From positions 216,833-280,832 of the forward strand of contig CAKTVV010000002.1 in NCBI GenBank assembly GCA_934630515.1: DNA of 64,000 bases, written 5' to 3'. Made by a program: the position numbers and the translations under genes. Below are positions 1 through 7,844 of the stretch, piece by piece (position 1 is the first letter of the stretch; each line of letters starts with the position of its first letter). Source of the DNA: an uncultured Eubacteriales bacterium. Its GTDB lineage: Bacteria; Bacillota; Clostridia; Oscillospirales; Acutalibacteraceae. The notes beneath the pieces are model-generated. The model was not told where the DNA came from, did no database searches, and saw only the letters and a list, made by a program, of their open reading frames with translations.

Positions 1-401
1 TCATACACCTCCGGCGCAGCGGCATCCGGACAATACAGCAGCACCCGGGTCCCGTCGGGCAGCCGGTCCGAGCGGGTAATGCGCAGGACATACCAGCTGC
101 CGGTGCGGCGCTCCCGGATCTGCCCGGTGACGGTGTCCGCCGCCCCGTCCAGCGGGGCGGCGAGCGCTTCATATCGATAGCGGCAGCCGAGCCCCATGAT
201 CAAAAAGACGGCAGCGACCGTTGCCAGCGCCGCCAACGGTCTTGCCCACCGGATACACAAAATAACGCCGCCGAGCGCACCCGCAAGCACGAGGATGCCC
301 ACCGGGAGAGAGCATTGCAGCACCAGCCAGGTGGCTCCGGCAGCGATCCCGCCGCACCAAAGCAGATACCGCCGGGGCGGCTGTACCTCCATCCGGCTCA
401 T
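1..401 (-). CDS. comEC: ComEC/Rec2 family DNA-uptake protein, N-terminal part
   Basis: This is the first 133 codons of a gene that runs off the left edge. The ATG at 401 follows an AAAGGAG site. The product begins with a short charged stretch, then two or three closely spaced hydrophobic segments (about residues 12-72). A soluble beta-rich stretch with RRTGSWYVLRI and DGTRVLLYC follows. That order, membrane hairpin then an OB-like DUF4131 domain, is how ComEC channel proteins begin. ComEC forms the inner-membrane channel for single-stranded DNA during natural transformation. The competence domain itself lies outside the window, so the call rests on the N-terminal layout only. Confidence 0.55.
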   Translation of the reverse strand, partial: MSRMEVQPPRRYLLWCGGIAAGATWLVLQCSLPVGILVLAGALGGVILCIRWARPLAALATVAAVFLIMGLGCRYRYEALAAPLDGAADTVTGQIRERRTGSWYVLRITRSDRLPDGTRVLLYCPDAAAPEVY

Positions 402-611
402 GGGGGCTCTCCTTTCTGCATCGTCTGTGCCGCCGCTCACACGACCGGCAAGACCCAGCATAAACTCCGCCTGCCGCAGCCGTCTGCCCTTTGCCCATCC
501 GTGCCGCCGGCGTATTCTTTATCCGCCTTCAGAAAGCTCGGCAACGGAAAACCGCTTGTATTCCGCAGTGGACCGATCCCCGCCGCTGCCGATTCGACAG
601 AATTCAAGGCT

Positions 612-640
612 ATTATATCAAAGCCGAAATGAAAAGTCAC
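612..640 (-). promoter_or_regulatory. Putative sigma-A promoter of comEC
   Basis: On the minus strand a perfect TATAAT (617-612) has GTGACT 17 bp upstream (640-635), about 210 bp before the comEC start. The -10 match is exact and the -35 matches 4 of 6. Confidence 0.4.
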
Positions 641-730
641 GTCTTTTTTCGTATCTCCGCCGCCAAAGCTTGCGGCGGTCTTGGTCCGCCCGAGCTTATC
701 GAGACCGGATCGGGTATGTTTTGGCATATC

Positions 731-775
731 TGAGTACGTCAAGGCATGCGTGAGCACGTCTTGACGTGCTCACGC
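731..775. repeat. TGAGyACGTC repeat cluster with a 13-bp hairpin
   Basis: TGAGTACGTC (731-740) and TGAGCACGTC (751-760) are direct copies. GACGTGCTCA (763-772) is the inverted copy. The last two form a 13-bp perfect stem (748-760 with 763-775). There is no T-run beside it, so an operator is as likely as a terminator. Confidence 0.5.
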
Positions 776-837
776 AGAGCCCGGCATCCCGCTGCCCGCC
801 GCCGGATCACAGCCGCATTTCCGGTCCGTCCATAGCG

Positions 838-906
838 AAAAGGTCGCCGTTATCAAACGACGACCCTTTTGACAAGGCGCTCCGGCACAAAGAGAAGACC
901 CGGAGC
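838..906 (-). terminator. Terminator-like hairpins downstream of the PfkB kinase
   Basis: Two inverted repeats lie just past the kinase stop in its direction of transcription: GCTCCGG/CCGGAGC (879-906), and a bulged 12-bp stem with AAAAGG/CCTTTT ends (838-870). The second ends in CTTTT, as intrinsic terminators do. Confidence 0.45.
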
Positions 907-944
907 ACCGATGAAATTCCCGGCAGCGCCGCACGGCGCACCGC

Positions 945-1829
945 TCATTGCAGCGACGCTGCCACTTCCTTTTTCCAAGGGATCGAGCCGGCAGCGCCCG
1001 CCCGGGACACCGTCAGCGCCGACGCCGCCGTAGCGGTCTGCAGCGCTGCGGTCAGATCGGCTCCCTCGCTGACCGCAGCCAGAAAATACCCCACGAAGGT
1101 ATCCCCTGCCGCCGTGGTATCCACCACCGGCACCGGCAATGCGGGCAGCTGCACAGAGTCCTGTCCGTTATCCGCCCAGACCCCGGCGCCGCCCAGCGTC
1201 AGCACCACCGTTGTATGGGGGTATTTTTGCCGCAGCGCCGCTACGATCCGGGCGTTCTCTGTCTCGCCGGACAGCGCCGCCCCCTCGGTCTCGTTGACAA
1301 ACAGCCACTCCACCAGCCCGATGGGCGTCTGCGCCAGCTCCGGGGTGATGGGCGCCGGATTAAAGGCGATCCGCAAGCCCCGGGCTGCGCCCTCCCGGAT
1401 CAGCTCATCCACCCGGTTCACCTCGTTTTGCAGCAGGAGAATATCCCCCGCCTCCAGCGTATCCAGCACCTCCCGGATAAACGCCGTCGTCAGCGCATGG
1501 TTGGCGCCGCTATACAACAGAATGCAGTTCTGCCCCGCCTCATCCACCTGAATGATGGCGTGCCCGCTGGGCACCTCCGCCGTGCGCACAAAGGTGGTGT
1601 CCACCCCGTTCTCCTGCAGCAGCGGGCGCAGCAGAGCATCGTCCGTCCCCACCAGACCGGCGTGCCGCACCGGCACCCCGGCTCTCGCCAGAGCGATCGT
1701 CTGGTTTAAACCCTTGCCGCCGCAGCCGCTGTGAAGCGTTGTCGAGGACAGGGTCTCCCCCGCCCGGACAAAATGCGACACCGCATATACATGATCCACA
1801 TTCAGAGATCCAAAGCACAATACCTGCAT
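945..1829 (-). CDS. PfkB-family sugar kinase, ribokinase-like
   Basis: The 294-aa product would phosphorylate ribose or a related sugar or nucleoside in the cytoplasm using ATP. It begins with FGSLNVDHVYAV, carries the N-terminal PfkB signature as GCGGKGLNQTIALARAG, and has the C-terminal signature with the catalytic aspartate as DTTAAGDTFVGYF. The length is normal for ribokinase. The start at 1829 is preferred over an ATG at 1844 because GGAGG lies 7 nt before it, inside that upstream codon, and ribokinases usually begin at this point. It follows the broken beta-helix gene by 19 bp and was probably its operon partner. The exact substrate cannot be read from the sequence. Confidence 0.8.
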   Translation of the reverse strand: MQVLCFGSLNVDHVYAVSHFVRAGETLSSTTLHSGCGGKGLNQTIALARAGVPVRHAGLVGTDDALLRPLLQENGVDTTFVRTAEVPSGHAIIQVDEAGQNCILLYSGANHALTTAFIREVLDTLEAGDILLLQNEVNRVDELIREGAARGLRIAFNPAPITPELAQTPIGLVEWLFVNETEGAALSGETENARIVAALRQKYPHTTVVLTLGGAGVWADNGQDSVQLPALPVPVVDTTAAGDTFVGYFLAAVSEGADLTAALQTATAASALTVSRAGAAGSIPWKKEVAASLQ

Positions 1830-1848
1830 ACCGTTTTCCTCCATTTGC

Positions 1849-3054
1849 TCAGCCGTCGGCTAATTTTCGGAACAAATCATTCAAAATGGCATCCCGGTCC
1901 ACATAATGTACATACCGGATCGGATGCCGCTGGCAGGAATACGCATAATAGCCGTCCACCCGGGTCAGCGTCCGCCCGGCGGGCAGGATATAGCGGTTAT
2001 GATCCAGCCGGATATGGCGGAGGGATTCCTCGTCCAGCGTAGACAGCCGCACCGCCTCACAGTCGGCAGCCCCCACAAGCTCATTATCCCGGATGGTACC
2101 ATACGTCGCATCGTCCGGCAGCTCCCGCTCCTTGAGCCGGATCAGCACAAACACGCAGGCGCTGATATCCTCCGGCTTTTCCGTGCTGCGGGGAGCCGGC
2201 TCGCCCTGCATGGTAAAGGCGCCGCCCGCCTCCTCGCAGCGATCGTGGGAGAACTCCACGTTGCCGGATACGGGGCCACGCCATTCATAGGCTGCCAGTC
2301 CGCAGCGCCGGAACACATTATAACAGAAGATCAGCCATTCCGCAAGTAGGCTTTCCTGATTTCCCGGATGGGTGACGCCGGAATCGTAAATATCCTCGAA
2401 CAGGCAATGCTCCACCGTGCAGTAGGAGACGCCGTTCCAGAATTCCACCCCATTGCCGAAGCGGATATGCTTTTCCCGATCAAATACTGCGCCGCCGATG
2501 CAGCGGAACCGGCAATTCCGGATGGTGATATGGGTGGCATAAATGGCGCTGAAGCCATGAACACCACACTTTTCAAACGCCAGCTCCCGGATCAGCACAT
2601 ATTGCTGCGCCGTCACCGCCTGCCGGTTGCCCCACAGCACCAGCTCCACGCAGCGGTAGACCTGCGCCGGGTTGCCGCCGCAGGTCAGCCACGATTGCCC
2701 GCCGCCCTGTCCGCAGCGGATGCTCTCCCCCAGCCGGTCGTAATACCACCCGCCGGGATGCCGCAGCTCCTGCCGGCTCCACCGCAGGTTGCCGAAGGAC
2801 TGCCCGTCATCAAACACGATGCTGCATACCTCACCGGAGATCGGGTCGGTGAACCGCCACACGCCGGGGGTCTCCTCCGCCCACAGCTCCGGACGGGAGG
2901 CGTCCAGCGACGGATCCACCACCGGAGAAGCCCCCGACCCCGAAGGTGTACCGCACCCAGAGCCGCCATCGCAACGAGTTCTGAGCCTAAAGCCACATCG
3001 CCCCCTGTCGCAGGGGGCGGCGGCGCTGCACAGCTGCGAAATCAGCGTCCCTGT
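1849..3054 (-). pseudogene. Right-handed beta-helix protein, 5' part lost to an IS insertion
   Basis: The remaining frame from about 2940 to 1849 reads as the middle and C-terminal part of a parallel beta-helix protein of the pectate-lyase-like fold. It has PGGWYYDRLGESI, NPAQVYRCVEL, and then repeated turns such as VLIRELAFEKCGVHGFSAIYA and HITIRNCRFRCIGGAVFD. Such proteins usually act on or bind polysaccharides. From about 2940 to the element at 3055 no frame gives convincing homologous sequence, and no start codon or signal peptide remains. The gene therefore lost its 5' end when the neighbouring IS inserted, and may carry a frameshift near 2950. Its 3' end is intact and lies 19 bp before the kinase. 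Confidence 0.65.
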
Positions 3055-3105
3055 TTCTGATCTGTACCCCCAATACTGGGCACCCAGTGTTGGGGGTATT
3101 GCTAT

Positions 3106-3579
3106 ATGAAATACAGCTATGAGTACAAGCGAATGTGCGTGGAAATGTATCGGGAAGGGAAATGGCCAGAAACGCCAGAGGGCATACAAGAAGGGAACTT
3201 TCACAAAATAATTCGTAAGTGGTTCAAGATAGAAGAATCCTGTGGTCCGGATGCGTTGCGACACAAGATGCAATGCAAGGTATGGACAGTAGAAGAAAAG
3301 TATGAGCTGGTAGCAAAAGTTCTGGCAGGAGCATCGTACAAAGAAGCAGCATTTTCATCAGGAATAGAAGACAGCCTATTGCGGCAGTGGGTCAAGCGGT
3401 ATAAAATAGAGGGGTATGGGGGATTGGCCGGGCAACGAAGAGGACGGCCACCCAAGGAGCCTCAAATGAAAAAGAAAATAGAACCAGCCGAGTTGACGCC
3501 TTCAGAGCGAGAAGAAATGATTCGGCTTAAGGCGAGTATACCGAGAACTTGTCCGGCGTGGCTTCCCGGTGAATCATAA
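3106..3579 (+). CDS. IS3-family transposase OrfA, 3' end altered
   Basis: The 157-aa product has two helix-turn-helix units, as in IS150-type OrfA. One is around SYEYKRMCVEMYREGK. The second is around KYELVAKVLAGASYKEAAFSSGI followed by WVKRYKIEGYGGLAGQRRGRPP. A normal OrfA continues after LTPSEREEMIRLKA into a leucine-rich coiled coil. Here it runs instead into SIPRTCPAWLPGES, which is orfB sequence read in the wrong frame. An internal deletion has therefore fused the end of orfA to the middle of orfB. It is probably non-functional for transposition. Confidence 0.7.
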   Translation: MKYSYEYKRMCVEMYREGKWPETPEGIQEGNFHKIIRKWFKIEESCGPDALRHKMQCKVWTVEEKYELVAKVLAGASYKEAAFSSGIEDSLLRQWVKRYKIEGYGGLAGQRRGRPPKEPQMKKKIEPAELTPSEREEMIRLKASIPRTCPAWLPGES

Positions 3580-3777
3580 GCGGGTGCAGCGTATATGGAA
3601 ACATTCTTTGAACGCCTGAAAAATGAGATGTTTTACGGTTGTGAGAAAGAATACACTTCTTTTGAGATCTTCTCAAAAGCGATCTCAGACTATATTGATT
3701 ACTATAACAACAGAAGAATTCAAGCCAAGACAAAATGGATGCCTCCCGTAAAATTCCGGGAAGCATCCATGATGTGA
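3536..3777 (+). pseudogene. Remnant of IS3-family transposase OrfB
   Basis: Two pieces of the rve-type transposase survive in different frames. RRGFPVNHKRVQRIW (3554-3598) belongs to the N-terminal part of OrfB. METFFERLKNEMFYG to the stop (3595-3777) is the C-terminal end, with the last acidic residue of the DDE triad in its ME-FF context and the usual YYNNRRIQ-K near the end. The segment with the two catalytic aspartates is gone, so the element cannot move itself. Confidence 0.75.
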
Positions 3778-3865
3778 AACTAATTGTTCAATTCAAATAA
3801 CGGTGTCCAGAAAACTGGGTACATATCAGAAGCCGGGGGCGGTGTCTTATCCATTGTTTCGGCTT

Positions 3866-4660
3866 TTATTGTCCCATCGCCAACGTCTTGCGGTACGCCG
3901 CCAGCACCGCCTCCATGGCAGTGCCCCGGAAGCCGCCCTGCTCCAGCGCATGAACACCGGCGATCGTCGTGCCGCCGGGGCTGCACACGGCATCCTTCAG
4001 CACGCCGGGATGGCTGCCGGTCTCCAGCACCATCTTAGCGGAGCCCAGCACCGTCTGCGCCGCCAGCTCCTGCGCCAGCGCCCGGGGCAAGCCGCACTCC
4101 ACGCCGCCGTCCGCCAGCGCCTCGATGAACAGGTACACATACGCCGGACCGCAGCCGGACACGGCGCAGCCGGCGTCGATAAGGCTCTCCGGCAGGCAGC
4201 ACAGCCGCCCCGCCCCCGCCATGCAGCGGCAAAACGCCGCCGTCTGCGCTTCGGTGGTGCCGTTGACAGCGGTGTACAGGATCATGCCCTCGCCCACCAT
4301 GGCGGGAGTGTTGGGCATGATGCGGATGAGGGGATAGGCGGCGCCCAGTCCGGCGGTGATCCGCTGGGTGGCAAACCCCGCCGCCATGCTCACCAGCACC
4401 GGCACCGCCTTGCGGGCAGCCAGCACCGGCTTCAGCTCCTCCAGCAGTGCGGGCAGCACCTGGGGCTTGACCCCCAGGAAAATATAGTCGCTCTCCGCAG
4501 CGACCCGGGCGTTATCCGCCGTCGCCGCCCCCAGCGTTTCCGCCAGCGCCGCCGCCTTGGCGGTGTCCCGGTCGGCGATGAGCAGGCTCTCGCCGCTTTT
4601 GGCGACCGCCGCCGCCAAGGCGCCGCCCATGTTGCCGGCGCCGATAAATCCGATGGTCAT
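3866..4660 (-). CDS. proC: Pyrroline-5-carboxylate reductase
   Basis: The 264-aa enzyme reduces pyrroline-5-carboxylate to proline, the last step of proline synthesis. The dinucleotide-binding motif GFIGAGNMGGALA is at residues 4-16, and the family signature is at the C-terminus as SPGGTTIAGVHALEQGGFRG. The length is typical. It is the third gene of proB-proA-proC, 14 bp behind proA, and its 3' end lies about 35 bp from the decayed IS. Confidence 0.95.
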   Translation of the reverse strand: MTIGFIGAGNMGGALAAAVAKSGESLLIADRDTAKAAALAETLGAATADNARVAAESDYIFLGVKPQVLPALLEELKPVLAARKAVPVLVSMAAGFATQRITAGLGAAYPLIRIMPNTPAMVGEGMILYTAVNGTTEAQTAAFCRCMAGAGRLCCLPESLIDAGCAVSGCGPAYVYLFIEALADGGVECGLPRALAQELAAQTVLGSAKMVLETGSHPGVLKDAVCSPGGTTIAGVHALEQGGFRGTAMEAVLAAYRKTLAMGQ

Positions 4661-4674
4661 AGTCCCATTCCTCC

Positions 4675-5922
4675 TTAGCGTACCTGTCCGCTGCCTAAAA
4701 TAATGTATTTATAGGTGGTCAGCTCCCGCAGCCCCATGGGCCCCCGGGCGTGGAGCTTCTGGGTGGAGATGCCGATCTCGCACCCCAGCCCGAACTCGCC
4801 GCCGTCGGTGAACCGGGTGGAGGCGTTCACATACACCGCTGCGCTGTCCACCGCCGCCGTAAAGCGGGCGGCAGCCGCCGCATCCTCGGTGACAATGGCT
4901 TCGCTGTGATGGGTGGAATGGGCGGCGATATGGCGGATGGCGTCCTCCACATCGTCCACCACGCCCACCGCCAGCACATAGTCGAGAAATTCCGTATCAA
5001 AATCCCGCTCGCCCGCCGGGGTACCGTCGATCAGAGCGGCGGCACGGCTATCCAGCCGCAGGGCAGCGGGATGCGCCCGCCCGGGATCGGTGAGCCGCCG
5101 GGACAGCCGGGGCAAAAACTCTGCGGCAATGTCCCGATGCACCAGACAGACCTCCGCCGCATTGCACACCGAGGGGCGGCTCATTTTGGCGTTATCGATG
5201 ATGTCCAGCGCCATGTCCATGTTGGCAGCCTTATCCACATAAATATGGCAGATACCGGTGCCGGTCTGAATACAGGGAACGGTGGCATTCTCCACACACG
5301 CCCGGATCAGCCCCGCTCCGCCCCGGGGAATGAGCAGATCCACCAACCCGTCCGCCTGCATCAGCTCCGCAGCGCTCTGACGGGAGGTGTCTTCGATCAG
5401 CTGCACCAGCTCCCGGGGCAGCCCCGTCTCCGCCAGCGCTCCCTGCAGCGCCGCCACGATCGCCGCCGCCGTGCGGTACGCCTCCTTGCCGCCCCGCAGC
5501 ACGCAGACGTTGCCGCTTTTCAGGGTCAGCGCCGCCACGTCGCTGGTAACGTTGGGGCGGCTTTCATAGATCACGGCGATCACGCCGATGGGCACCGCCA
5601 CCTTGCGAATACGCATACCGTTTTCGTGGACGGTCTCCTCCAGCACCCGCCCCACCGGGTCGGGCAGCGTCACCACCTGACGAATGCCCGCTGCCATACC
5701 CTCCAGCCGGGACTCCGTAAGGGTCAGGCGATCCAGCATCACCGGGGAGATGGTCCCCCGGGCATCCTCCACATCCTGCCGGTTGGCAGCCAAAATGGTC
5801 TCCTGCTGCGCCGTCAGCGCCGCCGCCATAGCCGTCAGCGCCGCATTTTTTCGCTCGGTGGTCAGGGCGGACAGCTCCGCCGTCGCCGCATGGGCTTTTT
5901 GTAAGATCTCCTGTGTCGTCAT
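4675..5922 (-). CDS. proA: Glutamate-5-semialdehyde dehydrogenase (gamma-glutamyl phosphate reductase)
   Basis: The 415-aa enzyme reduces gamma-glutamyl phosphate to glutamate semialdehyde with NADPH. The catalytic cysteine is C253 in SRPSVCNAAEVCLVH, and YESRPNVTSDVAALTLKSGN is the conserved N-terminal domain motif. The C-terminal GPMGLRELTTYKY is diagnostic. The ATG directly follows the proB stop, so the two genes are translationally coupled, as expected for enzymes that channel an unstable intermediate. Confidence 0.96.
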   Translation of the reverse strand: MTTQEILQKAHAATAELSALTTERKNAALTAMAAALTAQQETILAANRQDVEDARGTISPVMLDRLTLTESRLEGMAAGIRQVVTLPDPVGRVLEETVHENGMRIRKVAVPIGVIAVIYESRPNVTSDVAALTLKSGNVCVLRGGKEAYRTAAAIVAALQGALAETGLPRELVQLIEDTSRQSAAELMQADGLVDLLIPRGGAGLIRACVENATVPCIQTGTGICHIYVDKAANMDMALDIIDNAKMSRPSVCNAAEVCLVHRDIAAEFLPRLSRRLTDPGRAHPAALRLDSRAAALIDGTPAGERDFDTEFLDYVLAVGVVDDVEDAIRHIAAHSTHHSEAIVTEDAAAAARFTAAVDSAAVYVNASTRFTDGGEFGLGCEIGISTQKLHARGPMGLRELTTYKYIILGSGQVR

Positions 5923-6708
5923 TCAGCTCGTCTCCTTTGCCAGAAACCGGGTACCCACCGGCTTACCCTCCACAATATCGTATAGCAGATCCGGGTTTTC
6001 GCCGTTAGCGATCACCATGGGGATGCCGGCGTCCGTCGCCAGCCGGGCGGCGTGGAGCTTCGTGCACATTCCGCCGGTGCCTAAGCTGCTGCCGGCGCCG
6101 CCGGTCATAGCCTCGATCTCCGGGGTGATCGCCTCCACCACCGGCAGCAGCCGGGCGGTGGGGTCGGCGTGGGGGTCGCCGTCATACAGACCGTCGATGT
6201 CGCTGAGCAGCACCAGCAGATCGGCGTGCACCGCCACCGCCACGATGGCGGAGAGGGTGTCGTTCTCTCCGATGGTGTTTTCCACCCCCACCTCGTCGGT
6301 GACGACGGTATCGTTCTCGTTGATGATGGGCAGCGCATCCAGCTCCAGCAGCCGATACAGCGTGTTGCGCATATTGCGGCTGCGCTGCTCGCTGTGGACA
6401 TCCTCGCCGGTGAGCAGCACCTGCGCCACCGTGTGGTTATGCTCGGCAAACAGCTTGTCGTAGGTGTACATCAGTTCGCACTGCCCCACGGCGGCAGCCG
6501 CCTGCTTCGTGGGCATATCGGCGGGACGGCCGGGCAGATTCAGCTTGCCCACCCCCATACCGATGGCGCCGGAGGAAACCAGCACCACCTGATGCCCGGC
6601 GTTTTTCAGATCGCTCATAACGGCGCACAGCCGCTCCACCCGCCGGATATTTAAGAGCCCGGTCTGGTGTGCCAGCGTGGAGGTGCCGACCTTGATCACA
6701 ATTCGCAT
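5923..6708 (-). CDS. proB: Glutamate 5-kinase, short form without PUA domain
   Basis: The 261-aa kinase phosphorylates glutamate to start proline synthesis. It has VIKVGTSTL at the N-terminus, VSSGAIGMGVGKL, the substrate loop INENDTV, and GTGGMCTKLHAA. It ends after the amino-acid kinase domain and lacks the C-terminal PUA domain of the E. coli enzyme (about 367 aa), a short form common in Firmicutes. An AAAGGAG site precedes the ATG. In the family, proline feedback acts on this domain. Confidence 0.95.
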   Translation of the reverse strand: MRIVIKVGTSTLAHQTGLLNIRRVERLCAVMSDLKNAGHQVVLVSSGAIGMGVGKLNLPGRPADMPTKQAAAAVGQCELMYTYDKLFAEHNHTVAQVLLTGEDVHSEQRSRNMRNTLYRLLELDALPIINENDTVVTDEVGVENTIGENDTLSAIVAVAVHADLLVLLSDIDGLYDGDPHADPTARLLPVVEAITPEIEAMTGGAGSSLGTGGMCTKLHAARLATDAGIPMVIANGENPDLLYDIVEGKPVGTRFLAKETS

Positions 6709-6742
6709 AGGAAACCCTCTCCTTTTACTCGTTCACTGTGCT

Positions 6743-6771
6743 AGCATAGCACACCACACTCCGCTTTGCAA
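6743..6771 (-). promoter_or_regulatory. Promoter of proBAC with an overlapping inverted repeat
   Basis: TTGCAA (6771-6766) and TATGCT (6748-6743) are 17 bp apart on the minus strand and end 35 bp before proB. The -10 lies inside the inverted repeat TGTGCTA-gca-TAGCACA (6737-6753), a possible operator. Confidence 0.6.
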
Positions 6772-6901
6772 CAGAAAACCGCCCGAAATCCCGCAAAAGT
6801 CCGCAAAAACCGCCGTGTTTCTGCGTTTTTGCCCGGGTCGGCGCATTACAGCTTGTAGTTTTTGGCTGCAGAATACTATTTGTATTGACCGATATCAAAT
6901 G

Positions 6902-6929
6902 ACCCCCGGCGGAGCGCTCCGCCGGGGGT
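6902..6929 (-). terminator. Perfect 28-bp palindrome, terminator of the three-gene operon
   Basis: ACCCCCGGCGGAGC is followed directly by its reverse complement. It lies 41 bp past the stop of the 80-aa gene. The following T-run is poor (TCATTT on the minus strand). Confidence 0.6.
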
Positions 6930-6969
6930 TGTATTGAAACCGGGAATGGACATACGCCGATTTTACCTG

Positions 6970-7212
6970 TTACTGAAAATACGCCTCGAAATCGCCGGAG
7001 GTTGTGACCTTTTGCAGCTTTACATCCGCAGAGTGGTCTACCACTTGAATTCTAATTGTTTCTGTAATGCATGAGGGAGAGGGTGCCACCTTTACTTTGA
7101 AATCCGGACAGCTGTTTACAAACTGTACTTTAATATCTCCATTGTACGATACTACTTGAAACCGTACCTTTTTCCCTTTGAGGGTTGCGATATAGCCCTT
7201 AGATAAGCTCAT
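6970..7212 (-). CDS. Small beta-repeat protein of unknown function
   Basis: This 80-aa product has no signal peptide or membrane segment. It is built of short alternating strands around a loose repeat: IKVQFVNSCPDFKVKV, then IRIQVVDHSADVKLQKV, then GDFEAYF. Repeats of this V-D-x-x-x-D-x-K-x style occur in small Firmicutes proteins of unknown role. An AAAGGAG site precedes the ATG by 9 nt. It is the last gene of an operon with the 200-aa protein (17 bp gap) and the membrane protein. I assign no function. Confidence 0.6.
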   Translation of the reverse strand: MSLSKGYIATLKGKKVRFQVVSYNGDIKVQFVNSCPDFKVKVAPSPSCITETIRIQVVDHSADVKLQKVTTSGDFEAYFQ

Positions 7213-7229
7213 AACATAAATCTCCTTTT

Positions 7230-7832
7230 CTATGCTGTTATTGGCGTGCCATTCCGGTTGCAGACCATAATTCCCTGTCGGGCATAGAACCGTACCGCAG
7301 CTTCCCAGTCTAACGCCCGGTGATATTTTGGATACAGGCTGCGGTCCTCTGTTTTCAGTATCCGGCAGAGGCAGAGCTGGGACAACACCCCAGACACGCT
7401 TTCATAGGTAACGGGGGACAAGCGGATAAGCGCCTGTATGATCTCGCTGACCGGCACCATATGCTCGTCATGAAACACATCCCGAAAGACAAATGTCTCC
7501 CCGGCGGCAATCTCCCGGGTGTTCTTCGGCGTGCGCTCGTTCCCCCGATATTCCTGTATCGGCACCGGCACAGCGCTGCGGCATTTCACGATATTGCGGT
7601 AGCTATAGCGCCAGATATCCTCATCGGTCAGCGAATGCCACAATTGCCATGCCGCTTGGGAGATATATTGCCGCTCCGGCGGGATGGCATACTGGCGGAT
7701 CAGCTGCCCCAGCAGATACCCGGTGCCGCCCAGGGTCAGCGGCTTTCCGTCCATCTCCGCCTCTATCCGATGGGTTTGGGCTTGCTCCGCACGAATAAAC
7801 GGGATAAGAATGTCCAACACTGCATTTGGCAT
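7230..7832 (-). CDS. Conserved-looking 200-aa protein of unknown function
   Basis: The product is soluble, with no signal or membrane segment. It has an N-terminal helical part (VLDILIPFIRAEQAQTHRIE), a middle rich in charged residues (VPIQEYRGNERTPKNTRE), and then FRDVFHDEHMVPVSEIIQAL and LCLCRILKTEDRSLYPKYHR. The DEH-VPV-x(n)-RILKTED arrangement recalls the metal-ligand spacing of some HNH-like nucleases, but the usual Asn-His pattern is not clear and I do not claim it. A GAGGTG site precedes the start. It lies 12 bp behind the membrane protein gene. Confidence 0.55.
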   Translation of the reverse strand: MPNAVLDILIPFIRAEQAQTHRIEAEMDGKPLTLGGTGYLLGQLIRQYAIPPERQYISQAAWQLWHSLTDEDIWRYSYRNIVKCRSAVPVPIQEYRGNERTPKNTREIAAGETFVFRDVFHDEHMVPVSEIIQALIRLSPVTYESVSGVLSQLCLCRILKTEDRSLYPKYHRALDWEAAVRFYARQGIMVCNRNGTPITA

Positions 7833-7844
7833 AAGAAAAGCACC

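Larger units (their letters stand above)
402..944. other. Gene-free stretch between comEC and the PfkB kinase
   Basis: No convincing gene is present in these 543 bases. The stretch holds the putative comEC promoter, a cluster of TGAGyACGTC repeats (731-775) and terminator-like hairpins next to the kinase gene. Confidence 0.6.
3055..3831 (+). mobile_element. Decayed IS3-family (IS150-like) insertion sequence
   Basis: The ends are inverted repeats. The left end begins TTCTGATCTGTACCC and the reverse complement of the right end begins TTCTGATATGTACCC, with further similarity at CTGGGCACC/CTGGACACC. The element is about 780 bp, against roughly 1.4-1.5 kb for an intact IS150-type element, because most of orfB is missing. 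No clear target duplication is visible. Its base composition is more AT-rich than its surroundings. Confidence 0.7.
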
